A stretch of 39,105 nucleotides of DNA from Candidatus Polarisedimenticola svalbardensis (GTDB lineage Bacteria > Acidobacteriota > Polarisedimenticolia > Polarisedimenticolales > Polarisedimenticolaceae). This document shows positions 1-6,782 of the stretch, piece by piece. The notes beneath the pieces are model-generated. The model searched no databases and was not told the DNA's origin. It worked only from the letters and a program-made list of their open reading frames with translations. A program made the translations under genes and the position numbers. How positions within the stretch are numbered: position 1 is the stretch's first letter; each line of letters begins with the position of its first letter. Where the stretch lies: positions 1 to 39,105 of the forward strand of contig JACXWD010000028.1 of NCBI GenBank assembly GCA_014764515.1, written 5' to 3'.

Positions 1-293
1 AAATCGAATCGAGGAAGTGGGACCAAATTGCTCCAGTAGTATACGGGCCAGGTAGCATGTTTATACCCCTGTGCAGCCTTGCATAGATCAGACAGATCCT
101 AGCGGTGGCGCCTAAGATGCGCTTAGCACAGAGGATAATACTGGGCACAATTTGGTCAATTTGAAATCCGGCTCAGGACAAAACCAGCCAACTCAGGGCA
201 AATTCGCTCACCGAATTAGCACACGGTCCAGCCAATCAAACGGCGTTAAACACCGCACGGCGATCGAAAATCCAATACTGGCGATCAATTTCA
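1..293. other. Non-coding, lower-GC stretch beside the tRNA
   Basis: No believable gene lies here: the open frames are short, carry no recognisable domain and have no ribosome-binding site. The base composition is visibly more AT-rich than the GC-rich coding DNA that follows. It contains scattered inverted repeats, including a perfect one at 201-217 (AATTCG, five-base gap, CGAATT). Together with the tRNA 3'-end copy at 294-319, this looks like the inner edge or residue of DNA inserted beside the tRNA gene; that reading is inference. Confidence 0.5.
21..157. repeat. 137-bp segment with inverted ends (MITE-like or structured RNA?)
   Basis: GACCAAATTG at 21-30 is perfectly inverted as CAATTTGGTC at 148-157, and the similarity continues imperfectly inward (about 21-43 against 135-157). 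Inside are further pairings: CCCCTGTGC (66-74) against GCACAGAGG (126-134, 8 of 9), and a CTAAG/CTTAG hairpin at 112-126. It is non-coding and short, as in a miniature inverted-repeat element, but no target-site duplication is visible at its edges. A folded RNA or chance pairing are alternatives. Confidence 0.25.
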
Positions 294-319
294 TTGGAGC
301 CGACGAGCGGAGTCGAACC
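294..319 (-). repeat. Duplicated tRNA-Thr 3' end (attachment-site-like repeat)
   Basis: These 26 bases are identical to 449-474, which hold the last 25 bases of the tRNA-Thr gene (acceptor 3' strand with CCA and most of the T arm) plus one flanking base. Identity stops abruptly after GTCGAACC, and the copy cannot form a T stem, so it is a fragment and not a second tRNA. Direct duplication of a tRNA 3' end is the normal footprint of site-specific integration by tyrosine recombinases. Here only about 130 bp separates the copies, so the element would have been deleted or would lie beyond the window start. Confidence 0.7.
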
Positions 320-448
320 CGCAAAGCTCGCGGAGCGAGCATCAGATAATGGGGCCGTAGGCCTTCTTCTACGGGACCGGCTCCGCTGGTCAGGCATAAC
401 CACAGGAAACCGCAGAGCTTATACGGTCGGATAAAGCAACTCTGTACC

Positions 449-474
449 TTGGAGCCGACGAGCGGAGTCGAACC
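449..474 (-). repeat. tRNA-side copy of the 26-bp direct repeat
   Basis: This is the functional copy of the repeat also found at 294-319; it forms the 3' end of the tRNA-Thr gene. The interval between the copies (320-448) holds no gene, only hairpins: a 6-bp stem at 326-340 (GCTCGC, GGA loop, GCGAGC) and another at 355-374 (CCGTAG/CTACGG, 8-base loop). One of these might end the tRNA transcript. Confidence 0.7.
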
Positions 475-525
475 GCTGACCTGCTGATTACGAATCAGCT
501 GCTCTACCAACTGAGCTACGTCGGC
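450..525 (-). tRNA. tRNA-Thr (anticodon CGT)
   Basis: The minus strand folds as a complete 76-base cloverleaf. The acceptor stem is GCCGACG pairing with CGTCGGC, followed by T and an encoded CCA; the D arm contains AGCTCAGTTGGTAGAGC; the anticodon arm is GCTGA-TTCGTAA-TCAGC with anticodon CGT; and the T arm contains GGTTCGACTCC. The anticodon CGT reads ACG threonine codons. Its 3' end is the source of the duplicated 26-bp repeat nearby, so this gene is a probable integration target. Confidence 0.96.
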
Positions 526-542
526 AATCGGAAGGATTGCGA

Positions 543-571
543 TTTATAGCAGAAGCTTGGATTTGCGGCAA
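543..571 (-). promoter_or_regulatory. Promoter of the tRNA-Thr gene
   Basis: On the minus strand TTGCCG (566-571) and TATAAA (543-548) are separated by exactly 17 bp, a good sigma-70-type arrangement. The expected start near 536 would leave about ten bases of leader before the mature tRNA. Confidence 0.6.
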
Positions 572-673
572 ATACAGGGGTTGCAGGTCGAGACTCTTGT
601 TGAGATTGTGCGTTGCCGCGGATGCGTTTATCCTCGTTGATATCGTTCTGTATTGGCGAGGGAGGATAATTCG

Positions 674-1270
674 ATGCTCAGGAAGACCACCTTAATAATG
701 TTACTTGTGGCTCTGGCAGCCGGGTCCGTGGCTCTGGCCGGTGAAGAGAAGACTCCCGAGGAAATAGGGCAGGCCGCATTGGCGGCGTGGATGGAGATGG
801 CCTCTCCCGGTGAGCATCACAAGCATATAGCCCGGATGGAAGGGTTCTGGGAGGTCAAGGCGACGTTCTGGTTTGCACCGGGCATGGAGCCTCAGGTCAC
901 CAAGGGGATGTCCACCAACATCCTGATTCTAGGCAAGCGTTATCTGGAGACCAAGTACGCCAGCGAGGTGAACGGTATGCCGTTCGCCGGCCGGGGAACC
1001 CTCGGTTACGACCGGATCGCCGGCGAATACGTCGATACGTGGATCGATAACATGGGTACCGGTGTTCTGATCATGAGGGGCACCTGTAGTGACGACGGGA
1101 AAACCATCACCCTTCACGGACAGCACATGGATCCGGCCACCAAGGAGACGATCAAGGCACGGTCGGTGACCACTTTCGACGAGCACGGCAACTACCTGAT
1201 CGAGATGTGGAACCTGATGCCTGACGGTTCTGAATTCAAAAGCATGGAACTGGCTTACACCCGGAAGTAG
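674..1270 (+). CDS. Secreted DUF1579 family protein
   Basis: This is a 198-residue exported protein. Residues 1-23 form a signal peptide (LRK, then a hydrophobic run ending ALAG), and the remainder matches the DUF1579 pattern: a MEGFWEVKATFW-like opening, a predicted beta-rich barrel, and repeated short motifs such as GTLGYDRIAGEYVDTW. The family has no established biochemical role; a lipocalin-like fold is commonly suggested. I chose the ATG at 674 because a strong GGGAGG lies just upstream and the signal peptide starts there, rather than the GTG/TTG-type extension beginning at 653. The Nudix gene follows closely on the same strand and may be co-transcribed. Family assignment is by recognition; function is unknown. 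Confidence 0.85.
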   Translation: MLRKTTLIMLLVALAAGSVALAGEEKTPEEIGQAALAAWMEMASPGEHHKHIARMEGFWEVKATFWFAPGMEPQVTKGMSTNILILGKRYLETKYASEVNGMPFAGRGTLGYDRIAGEYVDTWIDNMGTGVLIMRGTCSDDGKTITLHGQHMDPATKETIKARSVTTFDEHGNYLIEMWNLMPDGSEFKSMELAYTRK

Positions 1271-1382
1271 CACCCTGAAACAGCTGGAGAGACAGATCGC
1301 CGATGCCCTGGCCGCCGGCCGCCCCGGAGTCGAGGCCCATCTGCGCCTCGCCCCTCATCCCCGTCCCGGCTGGAAGGCCGGC

Positions 1383-1892
1383 GTGTTGCCCGAGGGCTGC
1401 CGTGAAGGCGCCGCGCTGCTTCTGGTCTATCCTCACAACAGCGAGCCTCATGTGCTGCTGACCGTCCGCCGCCACGACCTCCCGGACCACCCCGGGCAGG
1501 TCTCCCTGCCGGGAGGCGCCGTGGAGGCCGGGGAGACGGTGGAGGAAGCCGCCCTCCGGGAGGCGGCGGAGGAGATCGGGGCCGATCCGTTCCACATCCG
1601 TATCCTGGGGAGAATGACCCCGATCCATATACCGGTGAGCAATTTCAATCTGTACCCGGTTGTCGCCATCACCGCCGATCGCCATCCCTGGCGGCGGCAG
1701 GACCGTGAGGTGGCCCGGATCCTGGAAGTGCCGTTGGGCCTGTTCCGGGATCCGGGAACGTTGCAGGCTGAAGAAAGGAAACTGGCAGGGGCGAGCCGTC
1801 AGGTGCCGTTCTTCCATGTGGAAGGGGAGAAGATCTGGGGCGCCACCGCCATGGTCCTGTCCGAGTTCCTCTGGATGCTGGGGGAGCGCTAA
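1383..1892 (+). CDS. Nudix hydrolase, CoA pyrophosphatase-like
   Basis: The protein carries a complete Nudix box at residues 44-66 (G45, E51, R59-E60, E63-E64, G66), preceded by LLTVRRHDLPDHPGQVSLPGG-type sequence. That preceding motif marks the CoA pyrophosphatase (UPF0035, NudL/YeaB) branch, which cleaves CoA to 3',5'-ADP and phosphopantetheine. The GTG at 1383 is the first conventional start, giving 169 residues, but the same frame stays open upstream and from about 1275 encodes a plausible amphipathic N-terminus (LERQIADAL and onward) of the kind these enzymes have. The true start may therefore be a CTG at 1275, eight bases after a GGAAG and almost abutting the DUF1579 stop. Its end overlaps the convergent haem protein gene by 4 bp. 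Confidence 0.85.
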   Translation: MLPEGCREGAALLLVYPHNSEPHVLLTVRRHDLPDHPGQVSLPGGAVEAGETVEEAALREAAEEIGADPFHIRILGRMTPIHIPVSNFNLYPVVAITADRHPWRRQDREVARILEVPLGLFRDPGTLQAEERKLAGASRQVPFFHVEGEKIWGATAMVLSEFLWMLGER

Positions 1893-2119
1893 GGCGCTCC
1901 GTGGCAGCGGGTGCAGTCGAACCCCAGCGGGTGATTCCTCCCCCGGGGGAAGACCCCTTCGGCGCTATGGCAGGTCAGGCAGTCCTCTGCCGACACGAAT
2001 CCGCGATGTTCTGCGTCCTGGGGAAGGAACGGGGGCTGGCGGTTTTTCCAGACCAGGATGCCGATCAGGGCGGCCAGCAGCACCAGCCCTATCAGGAACA
2101 GCTTCTGACCACGTCCCAC
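1889..2119 (-). CDS. Small membrane-anchored di-haem c-type cytochrome
   Basis: The 76-residue product has one hydrophobic helix (about residues 7-24, an uncleaved anchor or signal) followed by a short periplasmic tail with two CXXCH haem-binding motifs, CLTCH at 47-51 and CTRCH at 69-73. Extra histidines (H38, H63) could act as axial ligands. It starts at GTG with a good AAGGAG seven bases upstream on the minus strand. It resembles the haem-bearing segments of multihaem cytochromes but is far shorter, and no oxidoreductase partner is encoded nearby. Electron transfer or haem delivery is inferred from the motifs only. It lies alone between a convergent Nudix gene and a divergent M16 peptidase gene. 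Confidence 0.8.
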   Translation of the reverse strand: MGRGQKLFLIGLVLLAALIGILVWKNRQPPFLPQDAEHRGFVSAEDCLTCHSAEGVFPRGRNHPLGFDCTRCHGAP

Positions 2120-2161
2120 GCGAACTCCTTACCATTTCGGTCCGGTCCGATTCGTCTCCGC

Positions 2162-2189
2162 GTTGTAGCATAGACGGGCGGTCCGGCAA
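2162..2189 (-). promoter_or_regulatory. Possible promoter of the small cytochrome gene
   Basis: On the minus strand TTGCCG (2184-2189) and TACAAC (2162-2167) are 16 bp apart, placing transcription about 35 bases before the GTG start. Each box matches consensus at four of six positions, so this is only plausible. Confidence 0.35.
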
Positions 2190-2215
2190 AACTGAGCACC
2201 CATGAATGCCGGACC
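2180..2215 (+). promoter_or_regulatory. Inverted repeat just before the M16 peptidase ribosome-binding site
   Basis: GGTCCGGC (2180-2187) and GCCGGACC (2208-2215) are perfect 8-bp inverted copies around a 20-base loop, and the AGGAGG of the M16 gene starts at the next base (2216). In RNA this would be a stem directly abutting the Shine-Dalgarno sequence; in DNA it could be an operator between the two divergent genes. Confidence 0.35.
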
Positions 2216-2225
2216 AGGAGGAACG

Positions 2226-4853
2226 ATGAGCCGATCGAGAACCACCCTGTGCATCCTGGTCGTTTTGCTGCTGGCAGGCGCCGTCTTCGCCGGCGGAGGG
2301 TACCACGAAGAAACCCTCCCCAACGGCCTGCGGGTCATCCTGGTGGAACACCATGCCAACCCGATGATCTGCTTCAACACCGTCGTCGGAGCCGGGGTCG
2401 TTCACGAACCTGCGCACATGAACGGGTCGTCCCACTTCCTGGAGCACCTGCTGTTCAACGGCACAACCACCCGGACCCAGCGGGAGCTGTATGACGAGGT
2501 CGACCTGTACGGCGGGTACAACAACGCCACCACCCGGGAAGACCACACCCTGTACATGATGCTCATCCAGAAGGAGTTCGCGGAAAGGGGCCTGGATATC
2601 CAGGCCGACATGCTGCTGAACTCGATCCTGCCCAATGAGAAATTCGAGAAGGAGAAAGGGATCGTTCTCGAGGAACTGGCCCAGGACAAGGGCAGGCCCG
2701 GATACATGGTCACCAGAGATTTTCGCGAGTTCGCATACTCCGGCACCCGTGCGGAAAAGTCGGTGCTGGGAACCGAGGAATCGATCTCGGGATTGAAGCG
2801 GGACGATGTCTACGACTACTACAAGAGCCGTTACGTTCCCAACAACATGACCGTAGTGGTCATGGGCGATTTTGAGATCCCGTCGATGATGGAGCTTGTG
2901 AAGTCCAAGTTCGGTGGAGCGGATGCCGGAGCCGCCGGCGGGCCGTTCCTGAAAGCCTGGCCGGCCGCGCCGGAGAACAACTCCCGGGCCATCGCCAACG
3001 ACGAACCCCGGATGTACATCAAGGCGGCCATGCCGTTGCCCTGGGAGCGTCACGATCCGAGGACTGTGGCCGCCGATCTGCTGGTCCGTGCACTGGCGGA
3101 AGGGGACGACTCCCCCCTGGGCCGGGACTTGAGTGGTGGCGAGAGTCCTCTCACCCTCAGCTACAGCCTCGGACTGGCCCTTCGTGAAGGAGGCGGCACA
3201 ACCCTGGAATTCGACGCCACGCTGGAGGAAGGTTCGGACCCGACGGAAGCCCTGAACCGGGCGGCTGCCGCGCTGCAGTCCATGGGCCGGGGCAGCGTTG
3301 CCCGGCAGAGGGTGGAATCGGTGCGCCGTGAGGAGCGAACATCGGAGATCCTCCTGGCGGACCAGATCCACTATTACGCCATGATGAACTCTTCCTGGAT
3401 CCATGGCTCGCCGGAAGGGTACCTGCGGGACCGGGTCCGAATGTTGGATGAAGTTAGCGATGAAGTCCTGGATCAGGCGGCGGAAGCGCTGGCCGCTTCC
3501 CTATCCGGGGCCCGGGTCCTTACCGCCGGCCCCGGCATGGAGCCGGCCGCCACAACCTGGAACGCTCCGAAGCCTTCGGCGAAGGAGCGCCGCAGCACCG
3601 ATCTGTTCGAGTCTCTCAGGAACGGCGCCGAAGTCGTGTTCAAGAGAAACGATGATTCCCAGGTCTTCGCCATGCACTTGATGTTCCGGCCCAGGTCGGC
3701 TCTGGAGCCTGCAGGCAAGGAAGGGATCGCCGACTTCCTGCATCGCATGTTCCTGAGAGGGTCGGTGGTGATCGACAAGGAGGGACTGGCCGAACGGATG
3801 GAGCAGTTGGGGGTCACCCTCAAGGCCCACGACTCGGCCATGATCCCGTTCGACGACTATTACAGCGTGCCGGAGTTCTCGTTTGTCCGACTTGAAATGC
3901 CGGCCCAACGCTGGAGGGAAGGGGTTGCCCTGTTGTCCGAAGTGGTCCGGTTCCCAAGGCTGACCGATCCCGATGTGGAAGCGGTCCGGCGGGAGATGCT
4001 GGACGTGGTGCGGAAGAAGAGCGATTCGGCCAGAACCCTGGGGAGCCGGGCGATGAAGGAGCTCCTGGCTCCCGGCACTTCGTCCGCCAGCAACATCTAC
4101 GGTTCGGAGGAGGCGGTGGCCGGTATCACCACCGGAGATCTGAAGAAGTTCCACGAATCGTATGTCACCGGGGATCACATGGTGCTCACCGGCGTCGGAC
4201 CGGTGGATCCTGCGGAGCTTCTCCGGGCCGTGGAGCGGAGTTTCGGTTCCCTCCCAGGCGGTAGCGAGACCGGCCCGGACGAAGCCGAGAGTCCGGTGAC
4301 CGCCCTGGCAACCGAGGCGGGCCGGAGTGAAACCATTGACCTTGGGAAGGAGCAGTCGTTCATCAGCCTGGCTTACCTGTTCGATTCCCGGCCTGAGGAT
4401 CGGGCCGCTCTTGCGGTGGCCGGGGCGCTCCTTTCGGACAAGGTGGCGTTCTCCGTTCGGGAAGAGCAGGGCCTGGCCTACCGAACCGGCTGTTCGTTCG
4501 GCAGGCTGGAAGGGCTTTCCAAATTTGAGGCGACCATCGGAACCCGGCCGGACAACATCGAGAAGGCCAGGGAGGCGATCATTGAAGTACTGGACAGCTT
4601 CAGCGGCGGGGAAGGGATCGATGATGCAGATGTCGCCCGAACGGTCAACGCGGTGCGGGGCAGACAGATCATGCGCCGGATGAGCCGGGTCAACCAGGCT
4701 TACTTCCTCGGTCTGGACCGGTTGGCAGGGGATCCGCCCGGCGCCGGCCTCGAGCGAACCCGTTCCCTCCTTGAGGTCACCGCAGTTGACGTAAAGAGGG
4801 TGCTGAAGAAGTACCTGGACACCGGCAGGCTGGCTGTCGTGGTGGTGAGGTAA
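2226..4853 (+). CDS. Secreted M16 (pitrilysin/insulinase) family zinc metallopeptidase
   Basis: The 875-residue protein begins with a signal peptide (residues 1-22, ending AVFA) and contains two M16 halves. The N-terminal half has the inverted zinc motif HFLEH at residues 70-74, with the expected third ligand glutamate near 150 in the KEKGIVLEEL stretch, so it should be catalytic. In the C-terminal half the equivalent position (about residue 504) reads DFLHRM, so the zinc site is lost and this half is structural, as in known M16 pairs. The later RxxxGLAYRTG-like stretch is the typical substrate-contacting region. I chose the ATG at 2226 because AGGAGG lies five bases before it and the signal peptide starts there. 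The likely role is periplasmic degradation of peptides. A degenerate receiver gene follows after 7 bp. Confidence 0.93.
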   Translation: MSRSRTTLCILVVLLLAGAVFAGGGYHEETLPNGLRVILVEHHANPMICFNTVVGAGVVHEPAHMNGSSHFLEHLLFNGTTTRTQRELYDEVDLYGGYNNATTREDHTLYMMLIQKEFAERGLDIQADMLLNSILPNEKFEKEKGIVLEELAQDKGRPGYMVTRDFREFAYSGTRAEKSVLGTEESISGLKRDDVYDYYKSRYVPNNMTVVVMGDFEIPSMMELVKSKFGGADAGAAGGPFLKAWPAAPENNSRAIANDEPRMYIKAAMPLPWERHDPRTVAADLLVRALAEGDDSPLGRDLSGGESPLTLSYSLGLALREGGGTTLEFDATLEEGSDPTEALNRAAAALQSMGRGSVARQRVESVRREERTSEILLADQIHYYAMMNSSWIHGSPEGYLRDRVRMLDEVSDEVLDQAAEALAASLSGARVLTAGPGMEPAATTWNAPKPSAKERRSTDLFESLRNGAEVVFKRNDDSQVFAMHLMFRPRSALEPAGKEGIADFLHRMFLRGSVVIDKEGLAERMEQLGVTLKAHDSAMIPFDDYYSVPEFSFVRLEMPAQRWREGVALLSEVVRFPRLTDPDVEAVRREMLDVVRKKSDSARTLGSRAMKELLAPGTSSASNIYGSEEAVAGITTGDLKKFHESYVTGDHMVLTGVGPVDPAELLRAVERSFGSLPGGSETGPDEAESPVTALATEAGRSETIDLGKEQSFISLAYLFDSRPEDRAALAVAGALLSDKVAFSVREEQGLAYRTGCSFGRLEGLSKFEATIGTRPDNIEKAREAIIEVLDSFSGGEGIDDADVARTVNAVRGRQIMRRMSRVNQAYFLGLDRLAGDPPGAGLERTRSLLEVTAVDVKRVLKKYLDTGRLAVVVVR

Positions 4854-4860
4854 CGGCAGG

Positions 4861-5193
4861 GTGACCTATCCGGTCGGGAACCTGAAAGTGATGCTGGTGG
4901 AAGAGGCCAGGCCGTACCTGGAACTTCAGCGCACATTCCTGGCCAGGCACAACGTCTCGATACTGGAAGCCGAATACGACGCTTCCACACTGGAGCGGAT
5001 CCGGGTCGAGCGCCCCCGTGTTGCCGTTATCGATATCCTGGGACCTGAACGGGCCGGCCTCGTTCTCTGTCGCGAGATCAAGAACGATCCGGTCGCCTGC
5101 CTGGTGCCGGTGGTGTTGCTTGTGGACCCGGGGGACCAGCTGCGCTTCCAGCGTTTTGTGGATCAACTATGCGCGACGGAGGATCTGATTTGA
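4861..5193 (+). CDS. Degenerate receiver (CheY-like) domain protein
   Basis: This 110-residue protein starts at GTG and follows the receiver fold outline: a first strand KVMLVEE, a third strand ending in VAVIDI with Asp58 where the phosphoacceptor sits, and a fourth strand VPVVLLV. However, the usual acidic pair is E14-E15, the conserved Thr/Ser after strand 4 is absent, and the chain ends before the conserved lysine. It is therefore a pseudo-receiver or a strongly diverged one, unlikely to follow normal phosphorylation chemistry. It sits 7 bp after the M16 gene, and its TGA overlaps the TTG start of the sugar-kinase gene (TTGA), implying translational coupling. The function is unknown; receiver assignment is moderate. 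Confidence 0.6.
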   Translation: MTYPVGNLKVMLVEEARPYLELQRTFLARHNVSILEAEYDASTLERIRVERPRVAVIDILGPERAGLVLCREIKNDPVACLVPVVLLVDPGDQLRFQRFVDQLCATEDLI

Positions 5194-6230
5194 AGCGGCA
5201 GCCGGTTCTGCTTTCCACAGCCCCGACCAGAATCGACCTGGCCGGTGGAACCCTGGACATCTGGCCGTTGTCCGTTCTGGTGCCTGGCGCGGTCACCGTG
5301 AACCTGGCTGTAGGACTGAACGCCGAGGTTCGCATCGAGCCGCTTGCCACAAAACGCGGAACCGGTCCCAGGATGGAAATCGTTTCCCGTGACCGCTCGG
5401 CCAGAGCGGTTCGTAAACTTCCGGTGGATCCGTTGAAGGTAGACGGGCCGCTCGCTCTCCTGGTCCGTCTGGCCGCTTCATTCGCGCCGGCCCGCTCCTT
5501 CAGGATGACATGCCGGGCCGAAGCGCCTGCCGGAGCCGGCCTGGGCGGGTCATCCACTCTCGGCATCGCCGCGGCCGGGGTCCTGAACCGCTATACCGCA
5601 GCCGGCCTGAACCGTGAGCAGTTGCTGCAGCGGGTGTTGAACCTGGAAACCATCGAGCTCAAGGTTCCTACCGGAAACCAGGATCACCTGGCGGCGGTTC
5701 ACGGCGGCCTGGCGGCCTACCGCCACACCGCTGACGGCACCGAACGCAAGGCGATCCCGGTCCCCGGCGGTCTTGGCGAGCGGCTGGTGCTGGCGTACAC
5801 CGGCCTTCCCCGGAACTCCGGGGCCAGCAACTGGGACATGTTCCGGCGCTACATCGACGGAGAGGGGAGTACGGTCCGGCGCCTGGAGGCGATCGCGAGA
5901 ATCGCCGCCCAGATGGCGGAGGCCCTGGCCGAAGGTGACCTAAACGAGGTCGGCCGGTTGATCGGCGAGGAAGGCAAACTGCGGAACCGGCTGGCGCCGT
6001 CTGTCGCGACGCCGGAAATCCGGACCGTGGGCACGGCTGCGCGTCGAGCCGGCGCGCTGGGCGTGAAGGTTTGCGGAGCCGGTGGTGGCGGGTGCATGGT
6101 CGCCCTGACTTCAGAAGGCCGCCGGGAAGCGGTTGCCAGGGCGATGGCCGCGTCAGGGTGCAGGATCCTGGATGCCGGGCTGGGTGTGCGCGGTCTGCGC
6201 GTTCGGGAACTGCCGGCTACTCCACCCTGA
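5190..6230 (+). CDS. GHMP family sugar kinase (heptose-phosphate/galactokinase-like)
   Basis: The 346-residue protein has the GHMP kinase signatures in order: the N-terminal substrate segment APTRIDLAGGTLD (11-23), the ATP-binding glycine loop PAGAGLGGSST (112-122), NQDHLAAVHGG (163-173), and the C-terminal motif KVCGAGGGGCM (293-303). The QD-AA-GG pattern resembles D-glycero-D-manno-heptose 7-phosphate kinase (HddA) and fucose/arabinose kinases, but the substrate cannot be read from the sequence. I placed the start at TTG 5190 because GGAGG lies seven bases upstream and the TTG overlaps the preceding TGA; an ATG at 5169 would add seven residues. It converges with and overlaps the DsbD-alpha-like gene by 14 bp. 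No heptose or LPS genes are adjacent, so the pathway is open. Confidence 0.85.
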   Translation: MKRQPVLLSTAPTRIDLAGGTLDIWPLSVLVPGAVTVNLAVGLNAEVRIEPLATKRGTGPRMEIVSRDRSARAVRKLPVDPLKVDGPLALLVRLAASFAPARSFRMTCRAEAPAGAGLGGSSTLGIAAAGVLNRYTAAGLNREQLLQRVLNLETIELKVPTGNQDHLAAVHGGLAAYRHTADGTERKAIPVPGGLGERLVLAYTGLPRNSGASNWDMFRRYIDGEGSTVRRLEAIARIAAQMAEALAEGDLNEVGRLIGEEGKLRNRLAPSVATPEIRTVGTAARRAGALGVKVCGAGGGGCMVALTSEGRREAVARAMAASGCRILDAGLGVRGLRVRELPATPP

Positions 6231-6699
6231 TGGGAATGGAGATGTCCTGCCGCATCGGCGCGCAATACCCGCTGGCTTTGACGCAGTAGAAATATTTCAG
6301 CTTGGCTGCGATCTCATACCGGCCTGCCTTGAGCCCCGGGTCCAGTTCCAGGGACAGGACCAGGGGATCCACCGTCTTGAAATAGTTGTCGTCCATTTTT
6401 TCCGGCGGCGGCGGAGTCTTGCTGCCAACCGACCCGGAAGTGGCGGAAACCACACCGTCCATCTCCGGCACCTTCAGAGATATTTGCGGATATTTGTTGA
6501 GTTTATAGCCGGATTTGGGGGTCAGTTGGAGGGTGACCTGCACTTTCTGCCCCGGGCCCGCGGTTTCCGGCTCCACCCTGATCTCCATGGCCACCGGGTC
6601 GTCCTCGGCGCCGGCGCCAGGGGCGCCCGCCGGGATGGCCAGGGCAGCCAGGGCGAAAACAATAAGAATAACGGTAAATTTTCTGGATATTGCTCTCAT
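6217..6699 (-). CDS. Periplasmic DsbD-alpha-like protein with a cysteine pair
   Basis: This 160-residue protein has a signal peptide (about residues 1-31, ending GAGA) and a predicted all-beta domain ending in KYFYCVKASGYCAPMR, followed by strand ISIPIRV. The paired cysteines (C139 and C146) near the C-terminus, followed by an alternating hydrophobic strand, recall the N-terminal domain of the disulfide reductase DsbD, though DsbD normally has five residues between cysteines and a tyrosine-proline after them. No membrane DsbD domain is fused or adjacent. I chose the ATG at 6699: an upstream ATG (6708) falls inside a good -10 box, so the transcript probably starts at or next to the ATG and is leaderless, which fits the absence of a Shine-Dalgarno sequence. 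Assignment moderate. Confidence 0.6.
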   Translation of the reverse strand: MRAISRKFTVILIVFALAALAIPAGAPGAGAEDDPVAMEIRVEPETAGPGQKVQVTLQLTPKSGYKLNKYPQISLKVPEMDGVVSATSGSVGSKTPPPPEKMDDNYFKTVDPLVLSLELDPGLKAGRYEIAAKLKYFYCVKASGYCAPMRQDISIPIRVE

Positions 6700-6706
6700 G
6701 GTTTGC

Positions 6707-6735
6707 ATTGTACGGGCTGGAATCGGACCCTGCAA
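6707..6735 (-). promoter_or_regulatory. Promoter of the DsbD-alpha-like gene, probably leaderless
   Basis: On the minus strand TTGCAG (6730-6735), a 17-bp spacer and TACAAT (6707-6712) form a good sigma-70-type promoter. A start about seven bases downstream of the -10 coincides with the ATG at 6697-6699, so the mRNA would have essentially no 5' leader. Its -35 box overlaps the perfect palindrome at 6732-6748. Confidence 0.6.
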
Positions 6736-6748
6736 ACGGACCGTTTGC
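6732..6748. promoter_or_regulatory. Perfect 17-bp palindromic operator candidate
   Basis: GCAAACGG (6732-6739), a single A, and CCGTTTGC (6741-6748) make a perfect 8-1-8 palindrome, within a wider GGACC (6725-6729)/GGTCC (6757-6761) inverted pair. It overlaps the -35 of the leftward promoter and lies upstream of the rightward one, the standard place for a dimeric repressor (TetR or LacI type). No regulator gene is adjacent. Confidence 0.55.
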
Positions 6749-6782
6749 GGACAACCGGTCCATGGCTTGCCATGGTAATGAT

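Noticed and set aside
208-510. 100-codon minus-strand open frame through the tRNA gene
   Set aside because: It starts inside the tRNA-Thr and crosses both repeat copies; it has no domain or ribosome-binding site and is a product of tRNA sequence read as protein.
1965-3404. 479-codon minus-strand open frame
   Set aside because: It lies antisense to the M16 peptidase and extends across the cytochrome gene in another frame; the sequence is Arg/Gly/Pro/His-rich and shows no fold, as expected of GC-rich shadow frames.
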